Assembly (NCBI RefSeq): GCF_001431525.1
Contig: NZ_LDJH01000026.1
Coordinates: 1-64,000, forward strand
Length of the DNA: 64,000 bases
Source: Stenotrophomonas koreensis
GTDB lineage: Bacteria; Pseudomonadota; Gammaproteobacteria; Xanthomonadales; Xanthomonadaceae
Reading direction: 5' to 3'
The position numbers and the translations under genes are program-made. Positions 47,799-55,328 of the stretch are shown here, in pieces. Positions within the stretch are counted from its first letter, which is position 1. Each line of letters begins with the position of its first letter. The notes under the pieces were generated by a model. The model saw only the letters and a program-made list of their open reading frames with translations. It was not told the DNA's origin and did no database searches.

Positions 47799-48437
47799 AT
47801 GGCGACCATGCCTGTCAATCCGCGCCCCCGTCAAGTTAGCGTCGCAGATTGGTTTGATACCGATGCCGGCAGGGCACTGGCAGCCGCGCAGTCGCCGTTG
47901 CTGTTCCAGCGCCTGGCCGAACGCCCGCATTTGCCCCTGCTCTGGTGTGGACCGGCACCGGGCTGGCCCGCTGTCAGGCCCCCTGGGCCGCGGTTGATCG
48001 CGCTGCATGGCGATGGCCAGCACTGGCGTGGCGACCTGCAGGCGGTACTGCCGCTGCCGTTGGCCACCGCCAGTGTGGGTACGGTGGTGCTGCAGCATCC
48101 GCCTGCCGGATGCGCCGCGCTGTTGCTGGCCGATTGCCAGCGCATGCTGCTGCCAGGCGGTGTGTTGCTGTTGACGGTCGGGCGCCGGGTCTGTGCCAGC
48201 CGGGTGCTGCATCCGAGGCTGCCGTTGTGGGCGGCGCCGGCAGGGGGCTGGCGCTGCCTGCTGGCCAACAACGGCCTGCAGCTGCGGGCGGTGCATCGCT
48301 TTGGTGGTGATTTACAGCTGGCCAGTGCCTGCGTGGTGCTGGAGGCGGAAAAGCGCACGTTGGCCCCGGTCGGGCCGTGTCCTACGCGCAGGCTTGCCGT
48401 GCAGGTGGCTTCGCGGAAACGTTTGAAGGTGACATGA
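47799..48437 (+). CDS. SAM-methyltransferase-like protein, degenerate
   Basis: An approximately 212-residue protein in the place where gammaproteobacteria usually carry a class I SAM-dependent methyltransferase, between gloB and rnhA. The second half keeps the family outline ([53 protein letters not shown]), but no GxGxG SAM-binding loop is visible at the N terminus. It may be catalytically inactive or a very divergent member. The start is ATG 47799 or ATG 47808. Its last codons overlap rnhA by 4 bases. Confidence 0.65.
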   Translation: MATMPVNPRPRQVSVADWFDTDAGRALAAAQSPLLFQRLAERPHLPLLWCGPAPGWPAVRPPGPRLIALHGDGQHWRGDLQAVLPLPLATASVGTVVLQHPPAGCAALLLADCQRMLLPGGVLLLTVGRRVCASRVLHPRLPLWAAPAGGWRCLLANNGLQLRAVHRFGGDLQLASACVVLEAEKRTLAPVGPCPTRRLAVQVASRKRLKVT

Positions 48438-48883
48438 AACAAATACAGATCCACACCGATGGCTCCTGCCTGAGTAACCCCGGTCCCGGTGGCTGGGGGG
48501 CGTTGCTGCGTTACCGCCAGCATGAGCGCGAGCTTTCAGGTGGCGAGGCGCAGTCCACCAACAACCGGATGGAGCTGATGGCCGCGATCATGGCCCTGGA
48601 GACCCTGACCGAGCCCTGCCATGTCGTTCTGTATACCGATTCGCAGTATGTGCGTCAGGGTATTACCGAGTGGATGGGCGGTTGGCTGCGCAGGCAATGG
48701 AAGACCGCCGGGGGCGACCCGGTGAAGAACCGCGACCTGTGGGAGCGGCTGCACGCCGCTACCGCACGCCATCAGATTGACTGGCGCTGGGTCAAGGGGC
48801 ACTCGGGTGACCCGGACAACGAACGGGTGGATGTATTGGCGCGTACCGCCGCTGAGCGCATGCGTGCCGGGGTGAGTGCATGA
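48434..48883 (+). CDS. rnhA: Ribonuclease HI
   Basis: A 149-residue nuclease that degrades RNA in RNA-DNA hybrids. The acidic metal site is complete: [16 protein letters not shown] (D), [10 protein letters not shown] (E), YTDSQYV (D) and [12 protein letters not shown] (D), with the catalytic His in WVKGHSG. ATGA overlaps link it to the gene before and to dnaQ after it. Confidence 0.98.
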   Translation: MKQIQIHTDGSCLSNPGPGGWGALLRYRQHERELSGGEAQSTNNRMELMAAIMALETLTEPCHVVLYTDSQYVRQGITEWMGGWLRRQWKTAGGDPVKNRDLWERLHAATARHQIDWRWVKGHSGDPDNERVDVLARTAAERMRAGVSA

Positions 48884-49611
48884 GCGCGCTGCGACAGATT
48901 CTGCTGGATACCGAAACCACCGGCCTGGATTGGCGCAAGGGCAACCGGGTGGTGGAAATCGGCTGCGTGGAGTTGATCAAGCGCCGGCCGACCGGCAACA
49001 ATTTCCATGTCTATCTCAAGCCGGATGTGGACTTTGAAGAAGGCGCGGCCGAGGTCACCGGGCTGAGCCTGGAGTTCCTGGCCGACAAACCGGTGTTTGC
49101 CGAGGTGGTCGATGACTTCCTGGCCTATGTCGATGGCGCCGAGCTGATCATCCACAACGCCAGTTTCGACATGGGCTTTCTGGAAAACGAGCTCAGCCTG
49201 GCGGGGCGGCCCCGGTTGGCAGACCGGGTCACGGTGACCGACACCCTGCTGATGGCTCGGCAGAAGTATCCGGGCCAGCGCAATTCGCTCGATGCGCTGT
49301 GCAAGCGCCTGGGCGTGGACAATGCGCACCGCACCTTGCACGGGGCCTTGCTGGATGCGCAGATCCTGGCCGATGTGTACATCGGCCTGACCTCCGGTCA
49401 GGAGGAGATCGGCTTTGCCGAGCCGCAGGCGCAGGGCGATGGATCGATCGAGCTGGTGGTGCAGGATCTGTCTGCATTGCCGCCGCGGCCGTCGGTACAG
49501 GTCCCGGCCGAAGACCTGGCCGCGCACGAGCTGCGGCTGGCGGCATTGCGCAAGAAGGCCGGGCATGCCCTGTGGGATGGCCCGGTGCCGGAGGCGGTTG
49601 CCGAAAGCTGA
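48880..49611 (+). CDS. dnaQ: DNA polymerase III epsilon subunit (proofreading exonuclease)
   Basis: A 243-residue 3'-5' exonuclease of the DEDDh type. ExoI is [11 protein letters not shown], ExoII is [12 protein letters not shown], and ExoIII has [18 protein letters not shown]. The C-terminal segment beyond residue 180 is the alpha-binding tail. The rnhA-dnaQ pairing with a 4-base overlap is conserved in Proteobacteria. Confidence 0.97.
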   Translation: MSALRQILLDTETTGLDWRKGNRVVEIGCVELIKRRPTGNNFHVYLKPDVDFEEGAAEVTGLSLEFLADKPVFAEVVDDFLAYVDGAELIIHNASFDMGFLENELSLAGRPRLADRVTVTDTLLMARQKYPGQRNSLDALCKRLGVDNAHRTLHGALLDAQILADVYIGLTSGQEEIGFAEPQAQGDGSIELVVQDLSALPPRPSVQVPAEDLAAHELRLAALRKKAGHALWDGPVPEAVAES

Positions 49612-49620
49612 GGCGTCGGC

Positions 49621-50325
49621 TTACAGCCCGCGCACCAGGACCGCAGTGATGTTGTCACTGCCGCCGGCATCCAGCGCGGTAGCGACCAGGATGTCCACGC
49701 ACTCCTGGGCGCTGCATTCGTTGTCGGCCAGGATGGCGGCGATGGTCTGTTCGGGGACTTCCTCGGTCAGGCCGTCGCTGCACAGCAGCAGCTGCATGCC
49801 CGGGCGCCAGGGCCCGCTCAGCGTGGCCACGTTCAAGTGTTCCGGTGCGGTGACCCCGAGCGCCTGGGTGACGACATTGCGGTGCGGATGCAGCCTGGCC
49901 TGCTCGGCGGTCAGTGCCCCCTTGGCGATCAACTGGTGCACATAGCTGTGGTCACGGCTGAGCTGGGTGAGCTGGCCGTCCTGCCACAGATAGGCCCGGC
50001 TGTCGCCGACCCACGCCAGCTCGAAGCTGTCGCCGTTTACCCGCGCGCAGACCACGGTGGTGCCCATCGGCAGCCGGTCATTGCGCTGGCGCGTCTGGGT
50101 GATGATCTGCCCGCCGGCCTGGTTGATCGCCGTGACCAGGTCGTTGCCATTGCGCACGTGGCGGACAATGGCCTCGCGCGCCAGGGCGCTGGCAACCTCG
50201 CCGCAGGCCTGTCCGCCCATTCCATCAGCCACCAGCCAAAGCCCCAGCCGGGTGTCGCCGTAATAGGTGTCTTCATTGAGCTGGCGGCGTAAACCCGGAT
50301 GGGTAAGGTGGCCGAATTCGATCAT
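49621..50325 (-). CDS. PP2C-family serine/threonine phosphatase
   Basis: A 234-residue Stp/PrpC-like phosphatase. Metal-binding motifs are LNEDTYYGD, LVADGMGGQACGE, MGTTVV, WVGDSRAYL, LTQLSRDHSY, LLCSDGLTEEV and GGSDNITAVL. The start is ATG 50325 (MIEFGHLTHPG). The target is unknown; such proteins often act with type VI secretion or Hanks-type kinases, but no such partner is in the window. It converges with dnaQ across 9 bases, with no terminator visible. Confidence 0.9.
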   Translation of the reverse strand: MIEFGHLTHPGLRRQLNEDTYYGDTRLGLWLVADGMGGQACGEVASALAREAIVRHVRNGNDLVTAINQAGGQIITQTRQRNDRLPMGTTVVCARVNGDSFELAWVGDSRAYLWQDGQLTQLSRDHSYVHQLIAKGALTAEQARLHPHRNVVTQALGVTAPEHLNVATLSGPWRPGMQLLLCSDGLTEEVPEQTIAAILADNECSAQECVDILVATALDAGGSDNITAVLVRGL

Positions 50326-50483
50326 GGAATGGGCGGGAATCGTAAAGGGGCGCTGTGATGATCGGCCGCGCGGCGTCGGCATACAAGTCGCGTGGATCAA
50401 TCAGGCAAGCCGTCAAAAAAGACTTGTGCAGCGGCTTTTATCGCCGTATCATGCGCACCCCGGCCAAGCGCTGGGGACCACCC

Positions 50484-50574
50484 GGAGAGGTGGCAGAGTG
50501 GTTGAATGTACCTGACTCGAAATCAGGCATGCGTTTATAGCGCATCGGGGGTTCGAATCCCCCCCTCTCCGCCA
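50484..50574 (+). tRNA. tRNA-Ser (CGA), likely island attachment site
   Basis: 91 bases with long variable arm and CCA. Acceptor GGAGAGG/CCTCTCC; anticodon loop CTCGAAA gives CGA. An integrase remnant and a defence island follow directly, which fits tRNA-Ser as attB. Confidence 0.96.
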
Positions 50575-50586
50575 GATACTTGAACT

Positions 50587-50613
50587 AAGCCCTTGATATT
50601 CAAGGGCTTTTTT
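50587..50613 (+). terminator. Terminator of tRNA-Ser
   Basis: AAGCCCTTGA (50587-50596), loop TAT, TCAAGGGCTT (50600-50609), TTTT. Confidence 0.85.
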
Positions 50614-50628
50614 CATTTATGGCCTGGC

Positions 50629-50650
50629 TGGTATGCCATCTGGTATGCCA
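50629..50650. repeat. Direct repeat TGGTATGCCA x2 beside the integrase remnant
   Basis: TGGTATGCCA occurs at 50629-50638 and 50641-50650, a 12-base period. It lies between tRNA-Ser and the integrase remnant, where integrase arm-type sites would be expected. That role is inferred. Confidence 0.4.
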
Positions 50651-50740
50651 TGAGGAGCTGGCTGCTGCTGGATCACTCTGGACGTCTGCACGCCTGCAAT
50701 TAGCGCAGATATGCCTTGCTGAAAGGGGCGTTTGCATGCC

Positions 50741-50890
50741 ATGGATCGCTAGACTGGGCAGTTCACGACGCTGTGCGCCTTGCGACTGGCTCCGCTGGTC
50801 TTTACTCGTCCTGGCGAGCTGCGTAAGGCGGAGGTGCAGGCGTGGGCCGACTATCTGGACAGCCTGCGTGCAGGTAACGTCGCCCCCTAG
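50741..50890 (+). pseudogene. Tyrosine (P4-type) integrase remnant
   Basis: Reading one frame gives LHAMDR-stop-TGQFTTLCALRLAPLVFTRPGELRKAE, the typical segment of P4-family integrases. It joins directly to QAWADYLDSLRAGN, which is the usual C-terminal tail of such enzymes. The catalytic domain with the conserved Arg, His-x-x-Arg and Tyr is missing between them, so an internal deletion occurred. A TAG at 50750-50752 replaces the expected Tyr codon before TGQF. The original stop is at 50888-50890. Confidence 0.8.
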
Positions 50891-51222
50891 ACTCTAAACC
50901 GCCCCGCTACTGATGGCGGGTGACGTCGTTCTTTCGAGACGGGTCATGATGTCAGGCTAGAGCTCCGGGGCTTCAATGCGCCGTAGCGTTGCGCGACTGG
51001 TTGGTTGGCCCTTGGTCTCGACGCTTAGGATGCAGGCGAGCAGGCGCACCTTCATTCTCTCTCTTGGTCTGGCAAGCTTTGTGGACGGAGTAGATGAAGG
51101 GGGTCCTGTAGGTGCGTTGTTATCCTCCTTTAAAAATCAATAGCTTACAAAGAAATTCAGTCGATCAACTGCAGAAGTTGGGAAAATAACTGTGCTTTCT
51201 TGAAAAAAGTACCGCACCTAAG
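50891..51222. other. Low-GC intergenic DNA in front of the defence island
   Basis: About 330 bases without a supported gene. AT content rises toward 51120-51220, unlike the GC-rich backbone, consistent with acquired DNA. A TTGAAA at 51200-51205 could be a -35 element for the DUF4258 gene. Confidence 0.55.
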
Positions 51223-51256
51223 ATCTTTGATGATGTATGCTTACATCATCAAAGAT
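51223..51256 (+). promoter_or_regulatory. Perfect 15-bp palindrome upstream of the DUF4258 gene
   Basis: ATCTTTGATGATGTA (51223-51237), loop TGCT, TACATCATCAAAGAT (51242-51256), ending 10 bases before the start codon. There is no T-run, so it is better read as an operator or a leader hairpin that could hide the ribosome site. Confidence 0.6.
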
Positions 51257-51266
51257 AGGAAGTGCT

Positions 51267-51512
51267 ATGCGAAAGACAGTTCACTTCGAGAAGAGGATGT
51301 CCCAGCGGGGCATCAACAAGGACATGGTTCAGCTGGTCATGGAGTACGGCGAGCAGCAGGGGGACAAGCTCATCCTCAATCGCAAGGCCGCCGAGCGCCT
51401 GATGCATGCAGCACGCACGCTGGCCAAGATCCTGGACAAGGGCGGTTTGGTCGTTGTTGCTGCCGGCGAATCCCAGCTGACCACTTACAACTACGAAGGC
51501 CGGAGTCATTGA
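51267..51512 (+). CDS. DUF4258-like small protein
   Basis: An 81-residue protein with VHFEKRMSQRGINKDMVQLVMEYGEQQGD in the first half and LDKGGLVVVAAGESQLTTYN near the end, the pattern of DUF4258 proteins. Some members of that family sit in toxin-antitoxin or defence contexts, but I cannot assign an activity. The ATG at 51267 has AGGAAG upstream. The methylase-like gene starts two bases after its stop, so the two are almost certainly co-expressed. The 15-bp palindrome in front suggests regulated expression. Confidence 0.7.
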   Translation: MRKTVHFEKRMSQRGINKDMVQLVMEYGEQQGDKLILNRKAAERLMHAARTLAKILDKGGLVVVAAGESQLTTYNYEGRSH

Positions 51513-51514
51513 AC

Positions 51515-53356
51515 ATGACCGACAGCAAAGCAGGGCAGGTACTGTTTCAGTTGACCGATCAGTTGCGCGGGCCGCTACGCCCGGAGGACGCGCAACTGTT
51601 GGCATTTCAATTGCTGGTCTGGGCACATCTCGGCGAAGAACATCAGATTCATCCAGCCGATATGGCAGAGACGGCGCTCCACGGTGGCTCCCGGGAAATT
51701 GTCGAAGCGCTCAACCGTCTCTCCATGTCTGACGGTCTGCTGGGACATGCATTCAGTGGGGCGGCAAGCCATGCCCGTGCGGCGGGTACGGATATCGAGA
51801 GCGCCTTGTCTGCTGCCAAGCGTCTGGCCGATGGTGGCATCTTCGAGCGTTTCTCGCCGGCCGATATCGCGGCAGAACTGGCAACGCCACGCGATGCGTC
51901 ACTTGGATTACCCAAGGAGCTGGTCGCCATGGTGGCCGAATTGGCCGTCGGGTTCGGAGCTCGTTCTGTCTACTGCCCGTGGGAGATGGAAGGGCAACTG
52001 ATCAGTGCGACGCTTTGCGAAGCGATTGAAGTTTTCGTGGAAACGCCTTACCTGTCGCCGTTGGTTGCGCTTTTTGCCCTCTTCCACAAAGGCGAAATCC
52101 TTTGCGAGGTGGCTGATCCGTTGGCAACGCCCACAGCGATCAAAAGCGGTCGTCTGAAAAAATTTGATTCGGCGATGTCTTTCCCACCCTTCGGAATGCT
52201 ACCGAAGAGCGAGGTGGCGAACCAGGACATTTATGGCCGTTTCCCGATCAAGCAGGCAACGGTTACGGGCCTGATGATCCAGCACATCCTGGCACAAACC
52301 GATGGCCGTGCCGTGATTGTTGTGCCAAACAGTTTCCTGTTTGGTCCCGGCAGGGATCGTGACTTGCGGCAGTACCTGCTGGAAAATGGCTGGGTGACGG
52401 CGGTCGTTGGCTTGCCAGGTGGGATCTACAAGAACACTGGCATCGGCAGTGGCTTGCTGCTTCTTGATACCCGTCGTTCCCATGATCGGGTCGGCTTCAT
52501 CGATGCGGGCCAGCCCTATTTTTGCCAATCGATCAACCGCACCCGGAAGGCGCTGATCAACACCGGCGACATCGTTGCCTACTGCAATGCACTTTCTGAA
52601 GGTGACACTGAGCGGGCAAGTGCCCTGCTAGGCCAGGATCTGGCAGTGACTGCCTCCTTCGAAGAACTCCAGTCGAACGATTTTTCATTCGCTGTTGAGC
52701 GCTATGTGGTCTCGGAATCGCAGAGGCGTCTGCAGGGGCATATGCAGCGATTGGAAACGGCTGAGTTGGGTGAGGTCGCGGAGTTGTTGAACCCTGTGCC
52801 CAACAAGGATCGCAACCAGGAAGGCCCGGAGGCGATCGAGGTGCTGGAAGTCGGGGCCCAGGACCTACCTGCTAACGGCTACATCAAGACCCCGGAGAAA
52901 AAGGTCAATATCGTTCTGCCTGTGCGCCGCAGTGGCAGTGGTAACGATGTCTTTCTCCGTCCGGGCGATGTGGTGCTGATCACCAAGGGTAGTACCGGAA
53001 AGGTTGGCATCGTTCCGGAGGATGTGCCGCCAGCTGGGAAAGGTGGCTGGATTGCCGGGCAATCGGCCATCGTTCTGCGCAGTTCCGATGGCAAGGCAGA
53101 CCTGCGCTGGCTGGGACTATGGCTGCGTTCGAAGATGGGTCAGGGTGTGCTGTCAGGTATTACTTCCGGTTCGACCATTCCGATGATTTCCATTCAGACC
53201 CTGCGCAAGCTGGAAGTTCCAGTGGTGGCCTTGGCTGATCAGTCACGCGCTGGCGAAGTCCTGCAGCACGAGATGCAGCTGCAAGCCCGTATTGATGAGC
53301 TGCGTGAAGAGCAGTCTGGCTTGGCAGAAAATCTCTGGGCTGAGCTGCTGGGCTGA
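51515..53356 (+). CDS. HsdM-HsdS-like fusion with degenerate N6-methylase motif
   Basis: A 613-residue protein. The first about 410 residues follow the type I methylase layout (helical N terminus; FDSAMSFPPFGM; GRAVIVVPNSFLFG; LLENGWVTAVVGLPGGIYKNTGIG). However, the catalytic motif IV reads S-F-P-P-F (residues 222-226) instead of (N/D/S)-P-P-(Y/F), and no DPACGTG-type SAM loop is present. The last about 180 residues resemble an HsdS specificity half: FLRPGDVVLITKGSTGKVGIV, GGWIAGQSAIVLR, STIPMISIQTLRKLEVPV, then a coiled coil. I infer a non-catalytic DNA-recognition protein or a divergent methylase. It starts at ATG 51515 after GGAG. Confidence 0.68.
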   Translation: MTDSKAGQVLFQLTDQLRGPLRPEDAQLLAFQLLVWAHLGEEHQIHPADMAETALHGGSREIVEALNRLSMSDGLLGHAFSGAASHARAAGTDIESALSAAKRLADGGIFERFSPADIAAELATPRDASLGLPKELVAMVAELAVGFGARSVYCPWEMEGQLISATLCEAIEVFVETPYLSPLVALFALFHKGEILCEVADPLATPTAIKSGRLKKFDSAMSFPPFGMLPKSEVANQDIYGRFPIKQATVTGLMIQHILAQTDGRAVIVVPNSFLFGPGRDRDLRQYLLENGWVTAVVGLPGGIYKNTGIGSGLLLLDTRRSHDRVGFIDAGQPYFCQSINRTRKALINTGDIVAYCNALSEGDTERASALLGQDLAVTASFEELQSNDFSFAVERYVVSESQRRLQGHMQRLETAELGEVAELLNPVPNKDRNQEGPEAIEVLEVGAQDLPANGYIKTPEKKVNIVLPVRRSGSGNDVFLRPGDVVLITKGSTGKVGIVPEDVPPAGKGGWIAGQSAIVLRSSDGKADLRWLGLWLRSKMGQGVLSGITSGSTIPMISIQTLRKLEVPVVALADQSRAGEVLQHEMQLQARIDELREEQSGLAENLWAELLG

Positions 53357-53481
53357 ATTGAGTACCTGCTTCCGGTGGCAATGATCCATCAGAAATCTTT
53401 AAATGTGCGCGTCTCGCGTTGTGAGATGCGTCACTCTAGAATCAACCAGCTGTCCAGCCGACTGAAGTCCAAGGGCGCTTT
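53357..53481. other. Gap before the first hsdM, possible promoter region
   Basis: 125 bases, the longest gap inside the island. TAGAAT at 53437-53442 could be a -10, but no good -35 sits 16-18 bases before it. An independent promoter for the hsd operon here is plausible but not shown. Confidence 0.4.
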
Positions 53482-54978
53482 ATGAGTACAGATTTGAATA
53501 CTTCATCTGCATTGCAAAACCATCTGTGGGAGTCGGCGAACATCCTTCGCGGCCCCGTGGATGCCGCTGATTTCAAGACCTACATCTTCCCGCTGCTGTT
53601 CTTCAAGCGCATCTGTGATGTCTGGGACGAGGAATACCAGGAAATCGTCGATGAGACCGGCGATGAACAGTTGGCCTGGTACCCGGAATCCCATCGTTTC
53701 CAGATTCCTGAGGGCTGCCATTGGAACGAGGTGCGTGAGGTCGCCAGCAATGTCGGCGCTGCCCTGCAGCGCGCCATGCGCGAGATCGAAAAAGCCAACC
53801 CTGACACGCTCTATGGCGTTTTCGGTGATGCACAGTGGTCCAACAAAGAGCGTCTGTCTGATGCGCTGCTCAAGGATCTGATCGAGCATTTCTCGATGCA
53901 GCCCTTCGGCAACAAGGATGTAGATTCCGATCAGCTGGGTGATGCCTACGAATACCTGATCAAGAAGTTCGCCGACGCCACCAACAAGAAGGCCGGCGAG
54001 TTCTATACCCCGCGCAGCGTGGTACGCCTGATGATCGACATGCTGGACCCGAAGGAGGCAGACACGATCTATGACCCGGCCTGCGGAACGGGCGGCATGC
54101 TGTTGGCGGCCGTGGAGCACGTGCGCCAGACACACGGTGACGTCAAGCGTCTGTGGGGCAAGCTCTATGGCCAGGAAAAAAACCTGACCACCTCCTCTAT
54201 TGCTCGCATGAACCTGTTCCTGCACGGCATCGAGGATTTCCATGTGGTGCGTGGTGACACGCTGCGCAGCCCGGCCTTCTTCGAGGGCGACCGGCTGGCC
54301 ACCTTCGACTGCGTCATCGCCAATCCGCCGTTTTCGCTGGAAAAGTGGGGCGAGGACCTGTGGCTGAACGATCCCTTCGGCCGCAACTTTGCCGGTCTGC
54401 CGCCGGCATCCAGCGGTGACTTCGCGTGGGTGCAACACATGGTCAAGTCGATGGCCGACGTCAGCGGTCGGATGGCCGTGGTGCTGCCCCAGGGCGCCCT
54501 GTTCCGCAAAGGTGTGGAAGGCAACATCCGCCAGAAGCTGCTGGAGATGGATCTGGTCGAGGCGGTGATCGGTTTGGCGCCCAACCTTTTCTACGGCACC
54601 GGGCTCGCCGCGTGCATCCTGGTTCTGCGCAAGCGCAAGCCGGCCAAGCACAAGAAGAAGGTACTGATCGCCGATGCGTCGCGCCTGTTCCGCCGGGGCC
54701 GCGCGCAAAACTATCTGGAGCCCGAGCACGCCACCGAAATCCTCAGCTGGTATCGCGGCTTTGCCGATGTGCAGGACGCTGTCCGCGTGGTCAGCCTCGA
54801 CGAGATCAAAGCCGAGGACTGGACGCTGAACATTTCGCGCTATGTCCTGCCGCCATTGCAAGAAGACATCCCACCGCTGCCCGATGCCATCGCGGCATTC
54901 AAGGACGCGCTCACCCGCTGCCGTGAAGCCGAAGAGCGGCTCGCGCAGGTCATGACTGAAGGGGGATGGCTCAAGTGA
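53482..54978 (+). CDS. hsdM: Type I restriction system methylase subunit, first copy
   Basis: A 498-residue N6-adenine methyltransferase subunit. The N-terminal HsdM domain begins LWESANILRGPVDAADFKTYIFPLLFFKR. SAM-binding motif I is DPACGTGG (from D198) and catalytic motif IV is NPPF (from N281). AGEFYTPRSVVRLM, typical for HsdM, precedes motif I. Both catalytic motifs are intact. It ends in a 13-base overlap with the small gene that follows. A second, related hsdM lies 347 bases further on. Confidence 0.95.
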   Translation: MSTDLNTSSALQNHLWESANILRGPVDAADFKTYIFPLLFFKRICDVWDEEYQEIVDETGDEQLAWYPESHRFQIPEGCHWNEVREVASNVGAALQRAMREIEKANPDTLYGVFGDAQWSNKERLSDALLKDLIEHFSMQPFGNKDVDSDQLGDAYEYLIKKFADATNKKAGEFYTPRSVVRLMIDMLDPKEADTIYDPACGTGGMLLAAVEHVRQTHGDVKRLWGKLYGQEKNLTTSSIARMNLFLHGIEDFHVVRGDTLRSPAFFEGDRLATFDCVIANPPFSLEKWGEDLWLNDPFGRNFAGLPPASSGDFAWVQHMVKSMADVSGRMAVVLPQGALFRKGVEGNIRQKLLEMDLVEAVIGLAPNLFYGTGLAACILVLRKRKPAKHKKKVLIADASRLFRRGRAQNYLEPEHATEILSWYRGFADVQDAVRVVSLDEIKAEDWTLNISRYVLPPLQEDIPPLPDAIAAFKDALTRCREAEERLAQVMTEGGWLK

Positions 54979-55328
54979 CCAAACCCGCGCATCACCTCAC
55001 GGATGACATCCTCGCCGCTCTCATGGCGCGCTACGAAACCGATCGCCTTGTCGTTTCAACCGCCTATGACGATGGGGGCACCGACTCCTTGAGAGGCCGG
55101 CTGGAGGGCGGACTGCTCAATCAGATGGAGAGCGGGGACGCCATGGCCGCGCGCTACGCCGTCTGGGCCAATACTGTCCGCGACAACATCATCACCGGCA
55201 TGAATGCATTGAAGGCTGGCAAGTCGGACGAGGGCTATCGGCACCTGATTCACGCGGCCAACAGTTTGTCCGCTTTCTCGGACGCTCAGGCCTACCTTGA
55301 TCCGCTCAATATGGGGAAGCGCACATGA
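54966..55328 (+). CDS. Orphan 120-residue protein between two hsdM genes
   Basis: I do not recognise this protein. It is mostly hydrophilic and probably helical, without signal or membrane segment. It begins MAQVTKPAHHLTDDILAALMARYETDRLVV and ends AFSDAQAYLDPLNMGKRT. It overlaps the end of hsdM1 by 13 bases (or 4 if GTG 54975 is used) and the start of hsdM2 by 4, so it is tightly embedded. Its role could be a connector, an inhibitor or an antirestriction-sensing partner, all speculative. Confidence 0.65.
   Translation: MAQVTKPAHHLTDDILAALMARYETDRLVVSTAYDDGGTDSLRGRLEGGLLNQMESGDAMAARYAVWANTVRDNIITGMNALKAGKSDEGYRHLIHAANSLSAFSDAQAYLDPLNMGKRT

Noticed and set aside
51200-51514. N-terminal extension of the M-S fusion frame back to 51200
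   Set aside because: This part overlaps the DUF4258 gene and the palindrome; ATG 51515 with GGAG upstream is the natural start.
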